A stretch of DNA of 64,000 bases, taken from Cohnella sp. AR92 (lineage in GTDB: Bacteria > Bacillota > Bacilli > Paenibacillales > Paenibacillaceae). The notes beneath the pieces were generated by a model. It did not search any database, was not told where the DNA came from, and saw nothing but the letters and a program-made list of their open reading frames with translations. The stretch lies in NCBI RefSeq assembly GCF_003990975.1, contig NZ_RZJR01000013.1:62001-126000 (forward strand), in the 5' to 3' direction. Every line of letters starts with the position of its first letter. The stretch's first letter is position 1. Shown one piece after another: positions 9,277-18,160 of this stretch. The position numbers were made by a program, and so were the translations under genes.

Positions 9277-10110
9277 CTACAACGATATAGACAAGCTCTC
9301 CGCCGTCTGGCGAATGTAGCCTGCGGCCTGCATGTACTCTTCTTCCTTGGAGAGGTGCTCGATGATAAGCGGGATGTCGGGATCGAGCTTATTCAGCTCG
9401 ATCAGGAAGGTGCGGTAATCCAACGCCCCCCGACCTGGGATTACCTCATCGAGATGGACGGTGAGACGTCCGGCTAGCGCGATGTCCTTGGCATGGCAGT
9501 TCTTGATATAAGGGCCGAGCTTGGCGAAAAAGTCGCGGATCATCTCGCCGTTGCGATAGAACACGCGAGGGCTGCTGATCATGTTCACCGGATCGAGATG
9601 GACGGCGAAAGCCTTGCGATCGATTGCCCGGATCAGCTTCAGGTAAGAGTCCGCCGAATCGGGGAACACCCACGGCATCGTCTCGAGCGTGTAGAACGTA
9701 TTCTTCGGCTTGACCGCGTCGATGATCTCCCGCACGGTGTCCACGATGAGCGCGAACGTGGCGTCCGAGAAGTTGTCCGGATGCGGCCCGTCCCACTGCG
9801 CGCCTCGCGAGCCCGCGATGTTGACGCAGCAGAGCGCGCCGACCCGCTCCGCGAGCGCAAGCTGCCCTATGCAATGTTCGATGGCAGCCTTGCGGACGGA
9901 GTCGTCCGGGCTGATCGGGTTGCTCCAGGCTCCCACCTCGCCGATCCTTACGTCATGTCGTTCGGCTTCCTTGCGGTATGCCGCAACGGTCTCGTCATCC
10001 GCATCTCCCTTAATGGGGCACACAGATGCCCGAAAACCAAGCCTTCTCATATCTTGAGCCCAGCTCGACGGATCTTCATAGGATCGAAACAGCGATGTGC
10101 CCAACCTCAT
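9277..10110 (-). CDS. Sugar phosphate isomerase/epimerase-like TIM-barrel protein
   Basis: This 277-residue protein belongs to the AP-endonuclease-2/xylose-isomerase-like TIM-barrel superfamily, whose members act on sugars or polyols with divalent metal. Likely metal ligands occur in order: the Glu of TLETMPW near residue 145, the Asp/His pair of AVHLDPVNM near 172, the HAKD of IKNCHAKDI near 209, and the Glu of IIEHLS near 251. Two in-frame ATG codons are possible at 10128 and 10110. AGGAGA stands seven bases before the second, so MRLGTSLF is preferred. The gene is isolated, and the substrate cannot be told. Confidence 0.8.
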   Translation of the reverse strand: MRLGTSLFRSYEDPSSWAQDMRRLGFRASVCPIKGDADDETVAAYRKEAERHDVRIGEVGAWSNPISPDDSVRKAAIEHCIGQLALAERVGALCCVNIAGSRGAQWDGPHPDNFSDATFALIVDTVREIIDAVKPKNTFYTLETMPWVFPDSADSYLKLIRAIDRKAFAVHLDPVNMISSPRVFYRNGEMIRDFFAKLGPYIKNCHAKDIALAGRLTVHLDEVIPGRGALDYRTFLIELNKLDPDIPLIIEHLSKEEEYMQAAGYIRQTAESLSISL

Positions 10111-10239
10111 AGCTTTTCTCCTCTCCATTCCGTCCCCCTTAGGGCGACGAATTCCTTATGCGCCATTCCTTTCTAAAATAACGTTTTTCTTTGCGGGCTG
10201 CCACCTTTTTTGGTAGGGCCTATTTTGCTCAAACTCATA

Positions 10240-10274
10240 TTGACAGTGACTATCATTTTATATAGACTGTCATT
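10240..10274 (+). promoter_or_regulatory. Promoter and probable TetR operator of the DHA2 exporter
   Basis: A consensus TTGACA (10240-10245) is followed 17 bases later by TAGACT. Inverted arms TGACAGT (10241-10247) and ACTGTCA (10266-10272) overlap both promoter elements. A direct repeat GACTATCATT/GACTGTCATT is also present 17 bases apart. The TetR gene downstream of the exporter is the natural candidate to bind here. Confidence 0.6.
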
Positions 10275-10305
10275 AAATATTAAGTATCAAAAAGGAGAAT
10301 GAATC

Positions 10306-11829
10306 ATGAATGTGATGAGCCGCCGCAAATGGTGGGTACTCGGCGCTTTGGCCGTAAGTTTGCTTGCCGTAGGCCTTGATCTAACGGTACTGAACCTCGC
10401 GCTTCCGACCCTGGCCACGGAATTGCACGCTACCAACGGTCAGCTTCAATGGTTCGCCGACGCTTACAACCTGACTTTCGCCGCCGCCCTGCTGCCGGCC
10501 GGACTGCTCGGAGACCGATTCGGACGCAGAAAATTTTTGCTCGGGGCGCTTGTCTTGTTCGGCGCAGCATCGGTCGCATGCGCATACGCGGGCTCGACGG
10601 AGGCTTTGATCGCCGGCCGGGCCGCTCTCGGTCTGGGAGCCGCCTTCCTGATGCCGCTGTCCATCTCGATTATCCCGGTCCTGTTCGAAGAATCGGAACG
10701 TCCCAAAGCAATCGGACTGTGGACGATGGCGAACGCGATCGGCATTCCGCTCGGCCCCATCGTCGGGGGATGGCTGCTGCAGCATTATTGGTGGGGCTCC
10801 GTATTCTTAATAAACATTCCGATTATTCTCGCAGGAATTATAGCGGTCTTCTTCCTTCTTCCGGAATCGAAGGGCGAAAATAAGCAGAAGCTCGACCTCT
10901 TGGGCATCCTGGCCTCCAGCGCAGGACTCATAGGCTTGACCTACGGCATCATCGAAGCTGGGGAACGGGGTTGGGGAGATGCCGTCGCCCTAGGAACGAT
11001 CGCGATCGGCGCCGCTGCGATCGCCGGTTTCTTCTGGTGGGAGAGGCGATCCCGCCATCCTATGATCGATTTGTCGCTGTTTCGTTCTCGCGGCTTTGCG
11101 GGCGCTTCCATCGCCGCGACGCTCGTGTCCTTCCTAATGTACGGGCTGCTCTTCGTGACTCCGCAATATGTTCAAGCCGTGGAAGGGGCGGATTCCTTCG
11201 GCACGGGGCTAAGATTGCTGCCGATCATGGGGGGATTGCTAATTGGCGCAAAGACAGCCGAGAAGCTTCATGTCCGATTCGGCAATAGAGGGCTTATTGC
11301 GTTAGGGTTCGTCTTTCTCGCCGCAGCTATGGCCATGGGCGCCTCTACCGCTGCAGGCAGCGGTTATGGCTGGACAGCCGCTTGGCTCTCCATGGCGGGA
11401 CTCGGAATCGGCTTTGCGCTGCCTACGGCGATGGAAGTGGCATTGGGCGCATTGACGCCGGAAAGAAGCGGGGTCGGCTCCGCGCTGATCATGGCACTGC
11501 GTCAAGTCGGAGGTACGGTCGGCGTCGCGTTGCTGGGCACTGTTCTTAGCGATATCTATCGTGCTAAACTGGAAGGAGTAAACATCCCGGCCGATACCGC
11601 CGAGATGGCTCGCCGGAGCGTATCCGCGGGCGTAGAGGCAGCGCATCGGAGCGATTCGCATGGGCTGCTCGAATCGGTACGGTCTGCCTTCGTGAACGGC
11701 ATGGATGCCACGCTCTGGGTATGCGGGGGCGTTGCTGTCCTTGGAATCTTGCTCGCTCTGGGATTCTTGCCTCGTGCCATCTCATCGAAGGAGGGCTCCG
11801 TCCGAAGAACGATCGACCTCAAGGAGTGA
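10306..11829 (+). CDS. DHA2-family (EmrB/QacA-type) drug:H+ antiporter
   Basis: This 507-residue protein with about 14 hydrophobic segments fits the 14-TM DHA2 subfamily of the major facilitator superfamily, which exports drugs or toxic lipophiles using the proton gradient. ALAVSLLAVGLDLTVLNLAL at residues 15-34 is the TM1 motif D1 with its membrane aspartate. GLLGDRFGRRKFLLG near 66 is motif A, and IGIPLGPIVGGWL near 146 is motif C. AAGGAG lies eight bases before the ATG. The next gene, a TetR regulator, begins six bases after the stop, so the two are co-transcribed from a promoter that carries a dyad. That is a self-limiting repressor/exporter unit. Confidence 0.9.
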   Translation: MNVMSRRKWWVLGALAVSLLAVGLDLTVLNLALPTLATELHATNGQLQWFADAYNLTFAAALLPAGLLGDRFGRRKFLLGALVLFGAASVACAYAGSTEALIAGRAALGLGAAFLMPLSISIIPVLFEESERPKAIGLWTMANAIGIPLGPIVGGWLLQHYWWGSVFLINIPIILAGIIAVFFLLPESKGENKQKLDLLGILASSAGLIGLTYGIIEAGERGWGDAVALGTIAIGAAAIAGFFWWERRSRHPMIDLSLFRSRGFAGASIAATLVSFLMYGLLFVTPQYVQAVEGADSFGTGLRLLPIMGGLLIGAKTAEKLHVRFGNRGLIALGFVFLAAAMAMGASTAAGSGYGWTAAWLSMAGLGIGFALPTAMEVALGALTPERSGVGSALIMALRQVGGTVGVALLGTVLSDIYRAKLEGVNIPADTAEMARRSVSAGVEAAHRSDSHGLLESVRSAFVNGMDATLWVCGGVAVLGILLALGFLPRAISSKEGSVRRTIDLKE

Positions 11830-11834
11830 GCAAG

Positions 11835-12434
11835 TTGTCATTGGATGATCGGCGAGGCATGGGCTTGCGGGAATGGAAAAAAGCGAAAACGATGGCTGCC
11901 ATCCAGACGCAAGCCATGAAGCTATTCCGCGAGAAAGGCTTTAACGCGACGACTGTCGAACAGATCGCGGAAGCCGCGGAAGTGTCGCCTAGTACGTTTT
12001 TTCGCTATTTCGCCACTAAGGAAGAGGTGGTCGTTAAGGACAACTTCGATCCCTATCTGATCGATGCGTTCCGCGACCAACCTAAGGATTTTAGCCCTCT
12101 GCAAGCGATTTGTCGCGCTATTCCGGAAGCGCTCGATCGAATTTCCAAGGAAGAGTTGGACACTCTTCGCGAACGTAACCGGCTCATCATGACGGTGCCG
12201 GAACTGCGATCGGCCGTTATGGCCAATATGTTGGAGACGACCCAGCTCATTGTCGAGCTGGTAGCCGAGCGGGTCGGCCGGAAGAGCGACGATCTGGCGG
12301 TAAGAACGTTCGCGGGCGCTTTGTCCGGAACGGTCCTCTCCGTTGCCCTCTTGCATGCGGAGAAGGAAGATTCCAACTTCGAAGAGATGATGGCCGAAGC
12401 GTTAATCCTGCTTGAACAAGGGCTTCCTCTTTAA
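11835..12434 (+). CDS. TetR-family repressor of the DHA2 exporter
   Basis: This 199-residue regulator has a standard N-terminal helix-turn-helix: FREKGFNATTVEQIAEAAEVSPSTFFRYFATKEE, the recognition helix lying near residues 45-55. The C-terminal ligand domain is of the MftR-like type (ELRSAVMANMLETTQLIVE). The frame is open from 11721, inside the exporter gene. AAGGAG eight bases before a TTG at 11835 marks the likely start, six bases after the exporter stop. It probably represses its own operon through the dyad at 10241-10272 and releases it when a substrate of the exporter binds. Confidence 0.85.
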   Translation: MSLDDRRGMGLREWKKAKTMAAIQTQAMKLFREKGFNATTVEQIAEAAEVSPSTFFRYFATKEEVVVKDNFDPYLIDAFRDQPKDFSPLQAICRAIPEALDRISKEELDTLRERNRLIMTVPELRSAVMANMLETTQLIVELVAERVGRKSDDLAVRTFAGALSGTVLSVALLHAEKEDSNFEEMMAEALILLEQGLPL

Positions 12435-12458
12435 GCAATCGAATATGGTTCAAGCCCG

Positions 12459-12484
12459 GAGGCGCCAAACGGCGCCTCTTTTGG
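12459..12484 (+). terminator. Terminator of the DHA2-TetR operon
   Basis: Arms GAGGCGCC and GGCGCCTC with an AAAC loop are followed by TTTT, 25 bases after the TetR stop. Confidence 0.85.
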
Positions 12485-12725
12485 CGTTGCGCGAATAGGT
12501 TCCCGTTGGAATGATCGAACCAGTCTCATCCCGAGACTCGGCCAACCGCGGACCCGCCCGTATGGGGTATGCGAAAACCGGCGAAGGAGTGAAGGCACAA
12601 AGAAACCGTTCCTTTACGTAAGTGGTCGGCTGGCGCCTCCATTTACCAAAGAACGGTTACTATGCGTACTAAGCTCTAAGGGAAATAACGGCCCTTATTC
12701 TCCCGAAAATCGGCGTTATAAAAAG

Positions 12726-12860
12726 CTAACGGAAGCAGAGGCCCTTATTTTATAGAATACAGGCTATTTCGGCCATTGCTCCCTGGCTAAGCGTCTCTAA
12801 TATCCGTTAAATCTCGAAGTCGGGCTTTTGAAGCCGCTAAGGGTCTCCCACTTCCGTTAA
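12726..12860. repeat. Three copies of a 24-bp dispersed repeat (locus A)
   Basis: Copies related to CTAACGGAA-NNN-GAGACGCTTA lie at 12726-12748 (forward), 12787-12810 (reverse) and 12837-12860 (reverse). The same unit occurs four times at 59115-59299. The remaining 200 bases from 12485 to 12725 show no gene. They contain one further weak relative (TAACGGCCCTTATT near 12683). Confidence 0.8.
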
Positions 12861-12893
12861 CGTGTATCCTGCCCGAGCTCCCCCTGGATTAAG

Positions 12894-12991
12894 TTGGGCT
12901 TTGGGCTTTGGGCTTTGGGCTTTGGGCTTTGGGCTTTGGGCTTTGGGCTTTGGGCTTTGGGCTTTGGGCTTTGGGCTTTGGGCTTTGGGCT
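12894..12991. repeat. Perfect 7-bp minisatellite, 14 copies
   Basis: TTGGGCT is repeated 14 times without a substitution. Reading frames across it code for a repeating WALGFGL heptapeptide, but no ribosome site or conserved flanks support a gene. It lies 40 bases beyond the stop of the telA-like gene. Confidence 0.95.
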
Positions 12992-13031
12992 TTTCAGACA
13001 GTGGGGCAGCCCTACCGCCGCCGTTCGCGCC

Positions 13032-14171
13032 TTATAAGCTTAGCTGATGCCCCTTCTCGAGGCGTTGGATTTGCTTCTCTCCGGTGTCCGCCAGCTCGCG
13101 GAACTGGTCGATCGTCTCGCGCATCTTCGGCAGCGCCTCTTGCTTGTAGGTGCTGATCGATTCCAGCGCGTCGATCACGTCGGTGAACGCCTGCTTCAGC
13201 GTCTCGACCGAGATGCTGGCCTCGAGCGCCTGCTTGTGGATCGCGGCGCCTTGATCCTTCAGCATCCGCGACGTTCCGGCGATCAGCTCGTTCGTCGTCT
13301 GGTTCAGCATCTCGATCTTCTTCAGGACGATCCGCTGATTGTAGAGCGCGCTCGCTACCGTGACGGAGATCTTGAGCGCGGAGACCGTGACCGTCTTGGC
13401 GCGGTCCACGCCTCGGATGAGCTCCTTGTTGTTGCGCATGACGACTTCGATCGCCATGATCCCCTGCTGGTTCACGACCAGCATCTGCTGCAGGTCCATG
13501 ACCCGCTGGCGCAGCGGGAACAGCACCTCCTCGGTGATGAACCGGATTTTGTCCGGGTCTTCGCCGCGCGTGCGCGCGCTGTCCACCTGGGACTCGATCG
13601 ATTCGTCCATCATCGTGCCGAGCTGGATTTCCTTCTGCAGCCTCTTGGTCAGATCACGAAGCGTCTGCTGCTCCAGCTCCAGCGTGGTGTTGTCGTTCTT
13701 CAGCGTCGTCTTGCCCTTCTCCAGAGAGACGACGATGTCGGCAATGACGCTGTCGGCCTTCTCGAACTTGAGGAAGTAAGCGCGGAGCGGATTAAACAGC
13801 TTGCCGAGGAACCCCCTCTTCGCGAAGTCGATCGCGCTCGGATCCAGATCCTTGAGCTGCATATGCAGCTCCGTCAGCCCCTTGGCCACCGTGCCGCCTT
13901 CGTCCCCCGTCTTGGACAGGTTGCCGACCGAAACTTGCAGCAGGGCGTTCTTGTTCGAAGAAGCCTTCATCGTGTTCAAGCCGAACGAATCGATCGACTG
14001 AAGGATGTCCTTCTTCGTGTCCAGCGACTCCAGGTCGATCGCCATGATCGCGGCGACGTTGGCATCCGCCGTCTCCTTCAGCTTCGCGATCTCTTCCGGT
14101 ACCGGCTTCACCTCTTGCTCGATTACCGCCTTGATCTCTTCCGGGCTCGATACTTCCATCGTGAATGACAT
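13032..14171 (-). CDS. telA: TelA-family toxic anion resistance protein
   Basis: This 379-residue, mostly helical cytoplasmic protein belongs to the TelA family, named for tellurite resistance and also linked to nisin and cell-envelope stress tolerance. Family features are GNLSKTGDEGGTVAKGL-like text near residue 84, the FLGKLFNPLRAYFLKFEKAD stretch near 125 and the long central helices. The motif IMAIEVVMRNNKELIRGVDRAKTVTVSALK near 240-270 is the best conserved part. It is the last gene of a tight operon after a VWA/binding-protein fusion (32-base gap) and a coiled-coil membrane protein. The exact biochemical role of TelA is not settled in the literature I know. Confidence 0.88.
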   Translation of the reverse strand: MSFTMEVSSPEEIKAVIEQEVKPVPEEIAKLKETADANVAAIMAIDLESLDTKKDILQSIDSFGLNTMKASSNKNALLQVSVGNLSKTGDEGGTVAKGLTELHMQLKDLDPSAIDFAKRGFLGKLFNPLRAYFLKFEKADSVIADIVVSLEKGKTTLKNDNTTLELEQQTLRDLTKRLQKEIQLGTMMDESIESQVDSARTRGEDPDKIRFITEEVLFPLRQRVMDLQQMLVVNQQGIMAIEVVMRNNKELIRGVDRAKTVTVSALKISVTVASALYNQRIVLKKIEMLNQTTNELIAGTSRMLKDQGAAIHKQALEASISVETLKQAFTDVIDALESISTYKQEALPKMRETIDQFRELADTGEKQIQRLEKGHQLSL

Positions 14172-14203
14172 CGCCTTCTCCTCCTTCGAATTCCTTGCAT
14201 CGT

Positions 14204-15889
14204 TTATACTTGAACGTTGAACAGGTTGCCGATCTTGTACACGACATCGTCCGTGTCCGCATTGATGCTCGCCGCTTCGTTGATGCTGGAGATGCTCTGG
14301 AGCGCTTTGATGTTCGCGTTGTAGCCGATCGTGTAGATCGGGATCTTATACGTCTCGATCAAGCCTTTGATGTCGTCGAGCGAATAGCCTTGGTTCGTCT
14401 CCCCGTCGCTCAGGACGAAGATGATCGGCTTGACGTCCGGATGGGCGGCCAGCTCATCCTGGAGCATCTTGATCGCCACCACGATTCCGTCGAAGGTCGC
14501 GGTTCCTCCCCCGGCTTGCAGGCTGTTCACCGCGCCGACGAACATCGACTGCTGGTTCGTATCGAATGGGGCGATCGGAAGATCGATGTCCACCTCGTCG
14601 GAGTACGAGACGAGTCCGATGCTGTTGTCCTTGCCCAGATACTTCTGCCCCTTGATCAACGATTCTTTCAACCGATTGAGCGGCTCTCCCGCCATGCTTC
14701 CGGATACGTCCGTGACGAACACCGCGGAGATCGTCTTGTTGCCGTTCTTCTTCTCCTTCCAGATCTGCTGGGCGGAAGCGAGCAAGCCGCCCTCCACGGG
14801 AGCCAGCTCAGACTGGTAATCCTCCAGCCCGTTGAACCCTTTCTCCTTGGCGAGCTTCTGGTACTTCTCCTGCGCCACGAAGTCCGCGAACTTCTTGATG
14901 ATGTCCAGCTTCTCCTGCGGCAGATCGCCAAGCGCGTAGAGCGGGCTGTCGTGCCGGACTCCGAAGGGAGTGAACACGTAGCCGTTCTTCAGATCCGCCG
15001 CGTTGACATAGGTTTGGTATTCGAGCACGAAGCCGTCCAGCCTGCCGGACTTGGCGGCATCGCGCATCTGGATCGTCGTCGAAGCGATGAAAGGCACGTT
15101 AGCCTGGAACTTCTCGAACCCTTGCACCGCTTTGTCGCTCAGGATGTTGGAGCTGTCGAACGTATTGAGTGCGGTAATCAGAAAATTAAGCCCCGTGGAG
15201 CTGGCGAACGGATCGGTGTACCCCATCGAGAATTCATTGTTCGCGATCGCGTCGGTGACCGTCTTGACGTTCACGGCCCCGTACTTCTCGATCAGCGCGT
15301 CATACTTCGCCTTCGAGATGACGATGCCGGGAACGTTGCCCGCGAGGCGCTTCGAGATCATCTCCGTCTTCACCCCGCTTGCGGCAACCATCTCTCCCCA
15401 TAGCTCGTTGGAAGGGGTGAACGCGTCGGGAATGTACTTGCCGGACTTGATATAATCCGCCGCCGTGCCGGAAGCGATATTCCGGATCCTCACGGATACC
15501 TTGCTCCCGTTCACCTCCGGCTGTTCCTTGTTGAACGCTTCCGCCACCTCGGTCAACCAGCCGTCAACCCCGGCGCCTCCCTTCTCCGTCGAGGAGAAGA
15601 TCTCCACGTAATGGTCCGTCGTATTGTTCACCGTAATCGGGAACTTGGAGATATCCGGGAGAGACTCGCCGATATCCGCCGGATCCAGATCGATCTGTCC
15701 TTTGACCGGCGGCACGGTCTTCACGTCGAGCTTCGAATAAAGCCTGTTCAGCTTCTTGGAAGCGTCCTCCGCCGTAACCTGCTTCTCGCTCTTGCCCAGA
15801 TTGGAGGTTAAATTCACTCCCGCGTACACGAGACCGAACACGACAACCAGCAGAACGATGATAATTAGATAGAACTTTCCTTTATTCAC
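14204..15889 (-). CDS. Membrane-anchored solute-binding domain fused to a von Willebrand A domain
   Basis: This 561-residue protein starts with an uncleaved membrane anchor (residues 5-27, IIIVLLVVVFGLVYAGV). A region resembling an extracellular solute-binding protein follows (about 70-370, with IRNIASGTAADYIKSGKYIP and MGYTDPFASSTGLNF). A VWA domain closes it (about 390-555). The metal-ion-dependent adhesion site looks intact: DVSGS near 397, the threonine of GGGTATFDG near 464 and the aspartate of LSDGETN near 500. The protein probably sits outside the membrane and binds a ligand or a partner through magnesium. It lies between the coiled-coil membrane protein (12-base gap) and telA, so the three are one unit. 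Which solute it binds is unknown. Confidence 0.8.
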   Translation of the reverse strand: MNKGKFYLIIIVLLVVVFGLVYAGVNLTSNLGKSEKQVTAEDASKKLNRLYSKLDVKTVPPVKGQIDLDPADIGESLPDISKFPITVNNTTDHYVEIFSSTEKGGAGVDGWLTEVAEAFNKEQPEVNGSKVSVRIRNIASGTAADYIKSGKYIPDAFTPSNELWGEMVAASGVKTEMISKRLAGNVPGIVISKAKYDALIEKYGAVNVKTVTDAIANNEFSMGYTDPFASSTGLNFLITALNTFDSSNILSDKAVQGFEKFQANVPFIASTTIQMRDAAKSGRLDGFVLEYQTYVNAADLKNGYVFTPFGVRHDSPLYALGDLPQEKLDIIKKFADFVAQEKYQKLAKEKGFNGLEDYQSELAPVEGGLLASAQQIWKEKKNGNKTISAVFVTDVSGSMAGEPLNRLKESLIKGQKYLGKDNSIGLVSYSDEVDIDLPIAPFDTNQQSMFVGAVNSLQAGGGTATFDGIVVAIKMLQDELAAHPDVKPIIFVLSDGETNQGYSLDDIKGLIETYKIPIYTIGYNANIKALQSISSINEAASINADTDDVVYKIGNLFNVQV

Positions 15890-15901
15890 TCCGCAGCCCC
15901 C

Positions 15902-16630
15902 TTACTGTTTGTAGAATTTCGTCTGTTTGATGAGCGTGTCGAGCTCCTGCATGCCCGGCATGTTCTCGATGTCTCCCGCTTCGAAGCTATCCAGCCTCGT
16001 GATCTCAAGCAGCAGCTTGTCGAGCTTCAGCAGAATCTCCTCGTTCGCATCCAGCGAGCTCTTCACGAACGTCAGGTAGTCGTTGTAGACGTTCGTCTTC
16101 TCCTGCAGGAGCTTCTGCGAGAAGCGCGCGTTCTTCGGGTTCTGAAGGCTCCTGAACTCCGATTCGTCGAATACGTTAAGCCGATTCAGGATGCTTCGGA
16201 TGTTCAGGTAGAACACGTTCTCGACCTCGGCCGTGACGGAAGCGAACTTTCTGTAGCTCAGCTCCCCCGGCTCGAACCTCTGGCCAAGCACGTCCCCCAG
16301 CGTTTGTTTCTTTTTCCGCATGCGGTCGATCTGCTCCAGGGCCAGCCGGATGTCGTCCTCCAGAGCCTTCACCCGCCTGTACCGCGACAGCGCCTCTTCG
16401 TAATCCTCGGGAGTGCTGAGCTGCTTGGGAGGAATGACGGCCCGCGGCCTTACCAGCAAGGCGTAGCCCCCGGAGACTAGCGCCACCGCGCTCGCCAGGA
16501 GAAGCGTGACGCCGAACGCCGCCGATAAGGCGCCTCCGCTAATGCTCACTCCCAGGAATCCGGGAGAGAAGACAACGATATTGAGAACAGCCACGCCGAT
16601 CACGAGCCCGGCCAGCTTGACGATTTGCAT
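15902..16630 (-). CDS. Membrane protein with coiled-coil cytoplasmic domain, TelA-operon partner
   Basis: This 242-residue protein has two N-terminal membrane segments (about 5-27 and 31-60), then a charged helical domain. The segment YRRVKALEDDIRLALEQIDRM near residue 85 looks like coiled coil, as does much of the rest to the end. It is the first gene of the operon with the VWA fusion and TelA. In related bacteria TelA is often paired with an XpaC-like membrane protein, and this could be a divergent equivalent, but I do not recognise the family with certainty. A GAGGGAAG ribosome site precedes the ATG at 16630. Confidence 0.7.
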   Translation of the reverse strand: MQIVKLAGLVIGVAVLNIVVFSPGFLGVSISGGALSAAFGVTLLLASAVALVSGGYALLVRPRAVIPPKQLSTPEDYEEALSRYRRVKALEDDIRLALEQIDRMRKKKQTLGDVLGQRFEPGELSYRKFASVTAEVENVFYLNIRSILNRLNVFDESEFRSLQNPKNARFSQKLLQEKTNVYNDYLTFVKSSLDANEEILLKLDKLLLEITRLDSFEAGDIENMPGMQELDTLIKQTKFYKQ

Positions 16631-16995
16631 AAGCTTCTTCCCTCCGAATGATCAAGTGCCTCTCGTATGTATTCGACTTTTTCGCCCATAATCCTATCAA
16701 AATCCCCATATATTTGATCCTGTATTATTTTATAGAATCGATGGTTTGTTTATGTTTGAAAAGGATATTGTTGCCTGTATGAGATTGATACGAGAGGGAC
16801 CGGCCGGCGGTTGCAAATTCGGATGCCCTTAAGGCTCGTTGGGAGGAAGCACAGGTCGAGGCCCGCCATCGTTGCACGCAAGCGAAATTCCGCCTCCCCC
16901 CTATAAATTGAATGGAAGGAACGCTATTATCAAACATAAAGCAAGGTTAACGGAGCTTACGCATTCGATTCGTCATAAGGAATGAGGTAGTGGGA
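16631..16995. other. 365-base spacer between two divergent operons
   Basis: This region separates the TelA operon (leftward) from the chromate transporter pair (rightward) and must hold both promoters. It is AT-rich from 16690 to 16790. No clean -35/-10 pair or dyad stands out. A 70-codon minus-strand frame (16725-16937) has no ribosome site and no recognisable protein features. Confidence 0.4.
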
Positions 16996-17595
16996 ATGGG
17001 GATGAAAATAAACGGGGATTACGGGCAGCTGTTCTGGGCCATGTTCAAAACAGGCGTGCTGGGCTTCGGCGGAGGTCCGTCGGTGATCCCTTTGATCCGT
17101 CATGAGGCGGTCAAGAATTACAATTGGATCGACAACGACGAGTTCGGCGAGATTCTCGCCTTGGCGAACGCCCTTCCCGGGCCGATCGCCACGAAGATGG
17201 CCGCCTATCTCGGCTATCGCAAGAAGGGAACGCTCGGCGCGACGGTCGCGGTGCTGTCGCACGTCCTGCCGTCGGCGCTCGCGATGATCGCGCTCATGTC
17301 CGTCGTGCAAACCTTAAGCAGCTCTCAGATCGTGCAAGGGATGATCGCGGGGGTGATTCCGGTCGTCGCCGTCATGCTCGGGGTCATGGCCTACGAGTTC
17401 GGCGAGAAGACGGTCAAGGGCCTTGGCGCCAAGCTGGGCATCGGCCTGTTCGCCGTCGCATTCGTCCTGCTGCAGCTGCTGAGCGTTCACGATGCGATCG
17501 TCATCGCCCTGTTCCTCGCTTACGGCGCCGTTCATTTCAAGCTCCTCCGCAAGCTTCGGGAGCGCAAACAACCTAAGGAAGCGAACGGGGGCTGA
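16996..17595 (+). CDS. Chromate transporter family, first half-protein
   Basis: This 199-residue membrane protein is one CHR domain of the ChrA family, which moves chromate (and perhaps related anions) out of the cell. The domain signature GVLGFGGGPSVIPLIRHE at residues 20-37 and the LALANALPGPIATKMAAYLGY stretch near 55 are clear. The protein ends in a basic tail RKLRERKQPKEANGG. Three starts are in frame (GTG 16990, ATG 16996, ATG 17002). GAGG stands eight bases before 16996, which is chosen. The second half-protein starts five bases after its stop, so the two short chains should be made together and pair as a heterodimer. Confidence 0.9.
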   Translation: MGMKINGDYGQLFWAMFKTGVLGFGGGPSVIPLIRHEAVKNYNWIDNDEFGEILALANALPGPIATKMAAYLGYRKKGTLGATVAVLSHVLPSALAMIALMSVVQTLSSSQIVQGMIAGVIPVVAVMLGVMAYEFGEKTVKGLGAKLGIGLFAVAFVLLQLLSVHDAIVIALFLAYGAVHFKLLRKLRERKQPKEANGG

Positions 17596-17600
17596 ACGTC

Positions 17601-18140
17601 ATGGATTGGTTGAACTTGATCATCGGTTTCTTCATCGCCAACGTTCTTGGCTACGGGGGAGGACCCGCCTCGATCCCGCTTATGTACAACGAGGTCGTCA
17701 CCCATTATGAGTGGGTAAGCAACGAGGACTTCTCCAACATCCTGGCGCTCGGCAACTCGCTGCCGGGACCGATCGCCACCAAGATCGCGGCGTTCGTCGG
17801 CTTCGACGTCTGGAGCTGGCCGGGCATGCTCCTGGCGCTAGCCGCGACGATCGTTCCGTCGGCGGTCGCTCTCATCCTCCTCCTGAAGCTGCTGCAGAAG
17901 CATCGGCAATCCCCGGTGGTCAAGGGAATGTCCCTGCTCGTGCAGCCGGTGATCGCGATCATGATGCTGCTGTTGACCTGGAAGATGGCCGACTCCTCGA
18001 TCGAATCCGCTGGCGTCTGGCACACCCTCGGCATCGCGGCCGTCGCTTATTGGGCGATGGAGCGCAAGAAGATCCATCCGGCGTTCGTCGTCTGCGCGGC
18101 GTTCGTCTACGGCGGGCTCGTTCTGTCGCACGTGGTGTAA
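17601..18140 (+). CDS. Chromate transporter family, second half-protein
   Basis: This 179-residue membrane protein is the second CHR domain, with the same signature in altered form: NVLGYGGGPASIPLMYNEVV near residue 14 and ILALGNSLPGPIATKIAAFVG near 50. Single-domain CHR pairs of this kind are usual in Bacillota, where the two halves have opposite membrane orientation and act together. It overlaps nothing and follows the first half by five bases. A convergent acetyltransferase gene begins 20 bases past its stop, with no hairpin between them. Whether chromate is the real substrate here is not shown. Confidence 0.9.
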   Translation: MDWLNLIIGFFIANVLGYGGGPASIPLMYNEVVTHYEWVSNEDFSNILALGNSLPGPIATKIAAFVGFDVWSWPGMLLALAATIVPSAVALILLLKLLQKHRQSPVVKGMSLLVQPVIAIMMLLLTWKMADSSIESAGVWHTLGIAAVAYWAMERKKIHPAFVVCAAFVYGGLVLSHVV

Positions 18141-18160
18141 GCGGAGGAGCCAAACGCAGG

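Noticed and set aside
12862..13047. 61-codon frame coding for a WALGFGL repeat
   Set aside because: It is the translation of the heptamer minisatellite, with no ribosome site and no conserved flank.
16725..16937. 70-codon minus-strand frame between the TelA and chromate operons
   Set aside because: It has no ribosome site and no recognisable features, and lies over the region that must hold promoters.
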